Part shown: positions 6,961-9,165 of the stretch, in pieces | Position numbering within the stretch: position 1 is the stretch's first letter | Layout of the letters: the number at the start of each line of letters is the position of its first letter | Assembly (NCBI GenBank): GCA_012735355.1 | Contig: JAAYHP010000431.1 | Coordinates: 1-9,165 of the forward strand | Length of the DNA stretch: 9,165 nt | From: Lysinibacillus sp. | GTDB lineage: Bacteria; Bacillota; Bacilli; Bacillales_A; Planococcaceae | Direction: 5' to 3' | Notes under the pieces: generated by a model | Told to the model about the DNA's origin: nothing | The model's database searches: none | What the model saw: the letters and a program-made list of their open reading frames with translations, nothing else | Made by a program: the position numbers and the translations under genes

Positions 6961-7503
6961 TCAACCTAATTCATATACATACAATTTAGGTAGTTTTGGG
7001 TCGTCTTTTACGAGGTCGTTATTAGGAAATTTAAGAAGCTCTTTATACATATAAATATCCCCGATAGCACCAGCAATCAAAAATGCTCCTAACAACACAA
7101 TCAACTGATTATTTACGACAAATCCAACCAATGCAGGAACGACTCCCGTTACCCAAAAAGGCAACATTAACGCCTTTTTCATGGCATGATTCGGCAATGG
7201 CTTTGATGTTGTAGCATATGCCACACCTAAATTAAAATTGATTCCGTAATCTAATTGTTTAAATTGTACTTTACCAAATAACATAAAACCGATTAAATGA
7301 AATACCTCATGGATAATAATTAATAGAAAATAACTCACAATAAAAATAGTGAAATTCCAAAAAGTAATTTCAAAATTAAACCGTTGATGAATAACACTAT
7401 TTAACAGTAAGAAAAGGATTGCCAATCCAACGGTCATCCAAAAATTCACTTTTGCTATTTTCATTAAATCTAATTCAATGACAGTAGGTTTTCTATCTTC
7501 CAT
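6961..7503 (-). CDS. DUF3267 membrane protein, putative zinc metalloprotease
   Basis: A 180-residue integral membrane protein resembling the DUF3267 family. HEVFH (residues 65-69, counted from ATG 7503) is an HExxH zinc site inside a hydrophobic helix, as in site-2-protease-like enzymes, and a later GD pair (about 148-149) in a hydrophobic stretch could supply the third ligand. Membrane segments are near 22-37, 50-72, 112-130 and 132-149; substrate and role are unknown. The ATG at 7503 is 13 bases from AAGGGAG and a TTG just before it is 10 bases away, so the start could be TTG 7506. A TATAAT on the minus strand (7537-7532) may be its -10, but no good -35 is seen. It runs convergent to ychF and divergent from rpsF, and is not part of the conserved block, so it is probably lineage-specific. 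Confidence 0.8.
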   Translation of the reverse strand: MEDRKPTVIELDLMKIAKVNFWMTVGLAILFLLLNSVIHQRFNFEITFWNFTIFIVSYFLLIIIHEVFHLIGFMLFGKVQFKQLDYGINFNLGVAYATTSKPLPNHAMKKALMLPFWVTGVVPALVGFVVNNQLIVLLGAFLIAGAIGDIYMYKELLKFPNNDLVKDDPKLPKLYVYELG

Positions 7504-7584
7504 CAATAAAAATCAACTCCCTTAGTCCATTATTATAATATAAAAAAATTAGGAACATTTCCTTTACCTTTAAGTAAATGTCAG

Positions 7585-7613
7585 TTGTTTTTTAAAAAAG
7601 TATATGTTACAAT
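7585..7613 (+). promoter_or_regulatory. SigA-type promoter of rpsF-ssb-rpsR
   Basis: TTGTTT (7585-7590) and TACAAT (7608-7613) are separated by 17 bases, the -10 being 5 of 6 to consensus. Transcription would start near 7620, just before the first leader hairpin. It is the only good promoter ahead of the operon. Confidence 0.6.
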
Positions 7614-7619
7614 TCAAAG

Positions 7620-7680
7620 ATGTGAGTAATAGAAATTTTACTCCTTGCTCCCTTGAAAAATAGGAGAGCCAAAGTCCATA
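7620..7680 (+). promoter_or_regulatory. Structured leader of rpsF, two tandem hairpins
   Basis: GAGTAA (7624-7629) pairs with TTACTC (7638-7643), and GCTCCCT (7647-7653) pairs with AGGAGAGC (7662-7669) with one bulged A. Together they fill almost all of the predicted 5' UTR up to the Shine-Dalgarno at 7680. In bacteria including B. subtilis, the S6:S18 complex can bind the rpsF leader and repress the operon, so this is a candidate autoregulatory site. The CCG element described for that motif is not recognisable here, so the assignment is tentative. Confidence 0.35.
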
Positions 7681-7697
7681 AGGAGGTGCAAAATACA

Positions 7698-7985
7698 ATG
7701 AGAAAGTATGAATTAATGTACATCATTCGCCCAAACATTGAAGAAGATGCGAAAAAAGCTCTAGTAGAACGCTTTGACGAAATTCTTACTTCAAACGGTG
7801 CGGAAATCATCGAATCAAAAGAGTGGGGCAAACGCCGTCTTGCATATGAGATTGCGGACTTCCGTGAAGGTTACTACCACATCGTGAAAGTAAACGCTCC
7901 AACACAAGCAATCGATGAATATACTCGTTTAGCTAACATTAACGAAGACATCATTCGTCACATTGCTGTACGTGAAGAAGAATAA
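7698..7985 (+). CDS. rpsF: 30S ribosomal protein S6
   Basis: A 95-residue ribosomal protein S6, the same length as in B. subtilis, binding 16S rRNA with S18 in the 30S platform. It has the family start [23 protein letters not shown] at 43-52, and the conserved GYYHIVKV strand. ATG 7698 is chosen because the strong site AAGGAGGTG (7680-7688) is 9 bases upstream; a longer reading from 7653 would add 15 residues encoded by the leader and the Shine-Dalgarno. It is the first gene of the rpsF-ssb-rpsR operon, with 38 bases to ssb. Confidence 0.98.
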   Translation: MRKYELMYIIRPNIEEDAKKALVERFDEILTSNGAEIIESKEWGKRRLAYEIADFREGYYHIVKVNAPTQAIDEYTRLANINEDIIRHIAVREEE

Positions 7986-8023
7986 TTATTTTTGAACGAA
8001 ATGCTGAAGAGGAGGTTGTTCGT

Positions 8024-8593
8024 GTGATAAACCGTGTCGTATTAGTAGGTAGACTTACAAAAGACCCTGAATTGCGCTATACGCCAAGCGGAATACCAGT
8101 GACTCGTTTTACCGTTGCTGTAAATCGTACATTTACAAACCAACAAGGTGAACGAGAAGCAGACTTTATTAACTGTATTGCTTGGAGAAAGCAAGCAGAG
8201 AACCTTGCAAACTACATGAGAAAAGGTAGTCTCATTGGTATTGACGGGCGCATTCAAACGGGAAGTTACGAAGGTCAGGACGGCAAAAGGGTTTACACAA
8301 CTGAAGTTGTAGCAGACTCTGTGCAATTTTTAGAACCGAGAAGAGCACAAGGTCAACAACCACAATATGGAGGGGCTCCTTCCTACGGTGGAGGTTCTTC
8401 ATTTAGTGCAAATCCGAACTATGGTGGAAGTCAACCTCAATATGGTGGTGGATCTCAGCAACAGGATCCGTTTAGCTCAACATTCTCAAATCAACCTCCT
8501 CAAAATCAGCCAAATTATACACGTGTCGATGAGGATCCATTCGCTTCAAGCCAAGGTCCTATCGAAGTTTCAGAAGACGATTTACCGTTTTAA
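8024..8593 (+). CDS. ssb: Single-stranded DNA-binding protein SsbA
   Basis: A 189-residue essential SSB that coats single-stranded DNA in replication, repair and recombination as a tetramer. The OB fold covers about 1-105, with the typical start [37 protein letters not shown] (46-62) and [13 protein letters not shown] flexible Gly/Gln/Pro linker (about 106-170) carries four YGG repeats. The protein ends in the acidic tip EDDLPF that docks partner proteins. It is somewhat longer than B. subtilis SsbA (172), the extra length being in the linker. The GTG start at 8024 follows AAGAGGAGGT by 7 bases. S6 and S18 genes flank it, the usual arrangement. Confidence 0.98.
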   Translation: MINRVVLVGRLTKDPELRYTPSGIPVTRFTVAVNRTFTNQQGEREADFINCIAWRKQAENLANYMRKGSLIGIDGRIQTGSYEGQDGKRVYTTEVVADSVQFLEPRRAQGQQPQYGGAPSYGGGSSFSANPNYGGSQPQYGGGSQQQDPFSSTFSNQPPQNQPNYTRVDEDPFASSQGPIEVSEDDLPF

Positions 8594-8642
8594 GGTAATG
8601 GTAATGAACGTTTAAAAATTCAGCAAAAAGGAGGAGAATCTG

Positions 8643-8879
8643 ATGGCACAACGTCGCGGAGGTCGTAAACGTCGTAAAGTTTGTTACTTTACTTCAAATA
8701 ACATTACACACATCGACTACAAAGATGTAGATTTACTGAAAAAATTCATCTCAGAACGCGGGAAAATTCTTCCACGTCGCGTAACTGGAACAAGTGCAAA
8801 ATACCAACGTAAATTAACTACAGCTATTAAACGTGCTCGTATTATGGCACTACTTCCATTCGTAGCTGAAGATAAATAA
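8643..8879 (+). CDS. rpsR: 30S ribosomal protein S18
   Basis: A 78-residue S18, the S6 partner in the 30S platform. The basic N-terminus ([16 protein letters not shown]) and the block [18 protein letters not shown] with [11 protein letters not shown] are typical. Only one Cys (Cys14) is present, so this is not a zinc-binding four-Cys form. AAGGAGG (8628-8634) is 8 bases before the ATG. It is the last gene of the operon; a strong terminator follows after a few bases. Confidence 0.98.
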   Translation: MAQRRGGRKRRKVCYFTSNNITHIDYKDVDLLKKFISERGKILPRRVTGTSAKYQRKLTTAIKRARIMALLPFVAEDK

Positions 8880-8887
8880 TTCATAAT

Positions 8888-8930
8888 AGTACAACAAAGG
8901 TCAAATTCAATCTTTGTTGTACTTTTTTTT
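8888..8930 (+). terminator. Rho-independent terminator of the rpsF-ssb-rpsR operon
   Basis: AGTACAACAAAG (8888-8899) pairs perfectly with CTTTGTTGTACT (8912-8923), giving a 12-bp stem with a 12-base loop, followed by an uninterrupted T-run to 8930. Confidence 0.92.
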
Positions 8931-8954
8931 GGATATTAAAAATATGTGCTTGAC

Positions 8955-8981
8955 CAAACTGTATACAGATGTATACGTTTG
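8955..8981. promoter_or_regulatory. Operator-like inverted repeat before the right-edge gene
   Basis: The arms CAAAC-T-GTATAC (8955-8966) and GTATACGTTTG (8971-8981) are inverted copies apart from one extra T in the left arm. The left half also forms the perfect 10-base palindrome CTGTATACAG (8959-8968). It starts at the end of a TTGACC -35-like box (8950-8955) and covers a possible TATACG -10 (8972-8977), where a repressor would block transcription. No regulator gene is in the window, and neither promoter box is strong. Confidence 0.4.
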
Positions 8982-8995
8982 GGAGGGTATAATTT

Positions 8996-9165
8996 ATGAG
9001 GCGTGAAGGACAAGGCACCGTGGACATCGAAGTGGTGGAGAAATGGAAGGGGCGAAAACTTTTCGCCGTAAACGAGCTATCCTCTTTTTAGAACAATTAG
9101 AAGCGAAGGAAGCAACATTAAAAAAGCATTTGGAAACACCGGAATTGCAGACAGATAATCCAAAC
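8996..9165 (+). pseudogene. Unrecognised gene start, apparently frameshifted, cut by the window edge
   Basis: GGGAGGG (8981-8987) sits 8 bases before ATG 8996. This frame reads MRREGQGTVDIEVVEKWKG... but stops at TAG 9089-9091 after 31 residues. From about 9043 a second frame gives MEGAKTFRRKRAILFLEQLE and continues open, rich in charged helix-forming residues, to the window end. The two readings look like one protein joined by the loss of a single base near the GGGG at 9049-9052: the first frame is protein-like up to VVEKW, and the second takes over at GAKTFRR. I do not recognise the family with certainty. It may be a pseudogene, a homopolymer base-call error, or a short separate peptide. 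Confidence 0.5.

Noticed and set aside
8042..8326. A 94-codon minus-strand open frame and a plus-strand frame at 8367-8615
   Set aside because: Both are shadows of ssb, whose OB fold and acidic tip are unmistakable.

Overview
The window is a low-GC Firmicutes chromosome segment next to the replication origin. Gene order and protein sequences match the conserved noc-soj-spo0J ... ychF-rpsF-ssb-rpsR block of Bacillaceae and Planococcaceae. The forespore gene yyaC points to an endospore former. The species cannot be named from the sequence alone.

Left part (1-3125): a GC-rich piece of a dispersed repeat with a long hairpin, a parS site, noc interrupted by one in-frame TAA, a second parS site touching the noc terminator, then soj (ParA) and spo0J (ParB) overlapping by 8 bp. 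A third, perfect parS site lies inside spo0J. ParB loads at parS as a CTP-dependent clamp, ParA/Soj acts on ParB and on DnaA, and Noc is a ParB paralogue that couples nucleoid position to division. This is the origin segregation and division-control module.

Middle part (3126-6830): a DUF554 membrane protein, convergent with the sporulation gene yyaC (their 3' ends overlap by 84 bp); an MscS-type mechanosensitive channel, divergent from yyaC and translationally coupled to a small DUF951 protein; then the ATPase YchF. The strand upstream of yyaC carries a close match to a SigF forespore promoter.

Right part (6831-9165): an inverted second copy of the left-edge repeat, acting as a probable bidirectional terminator between ychF and a minus-strand DUF3267 membrane metalloprotease-like gene; then the rpsF-ssb-rpsR operon with a good promoter, a leader filled by two hairpins, and a strong terminator. 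At the right edge is the start of an unrecognised gene that appears frameshifted, preceded by an operator-like inverted repeat.

Most of the window is ordinary, well-conserved chromosome. The points worth a second look are the noc nonsense codon, the cluster of three parS sites, the inverted repeat pair, the frameshifted right-edge gene, and the predicted SigF promoter. I see no clear undescribed multi-gene system.
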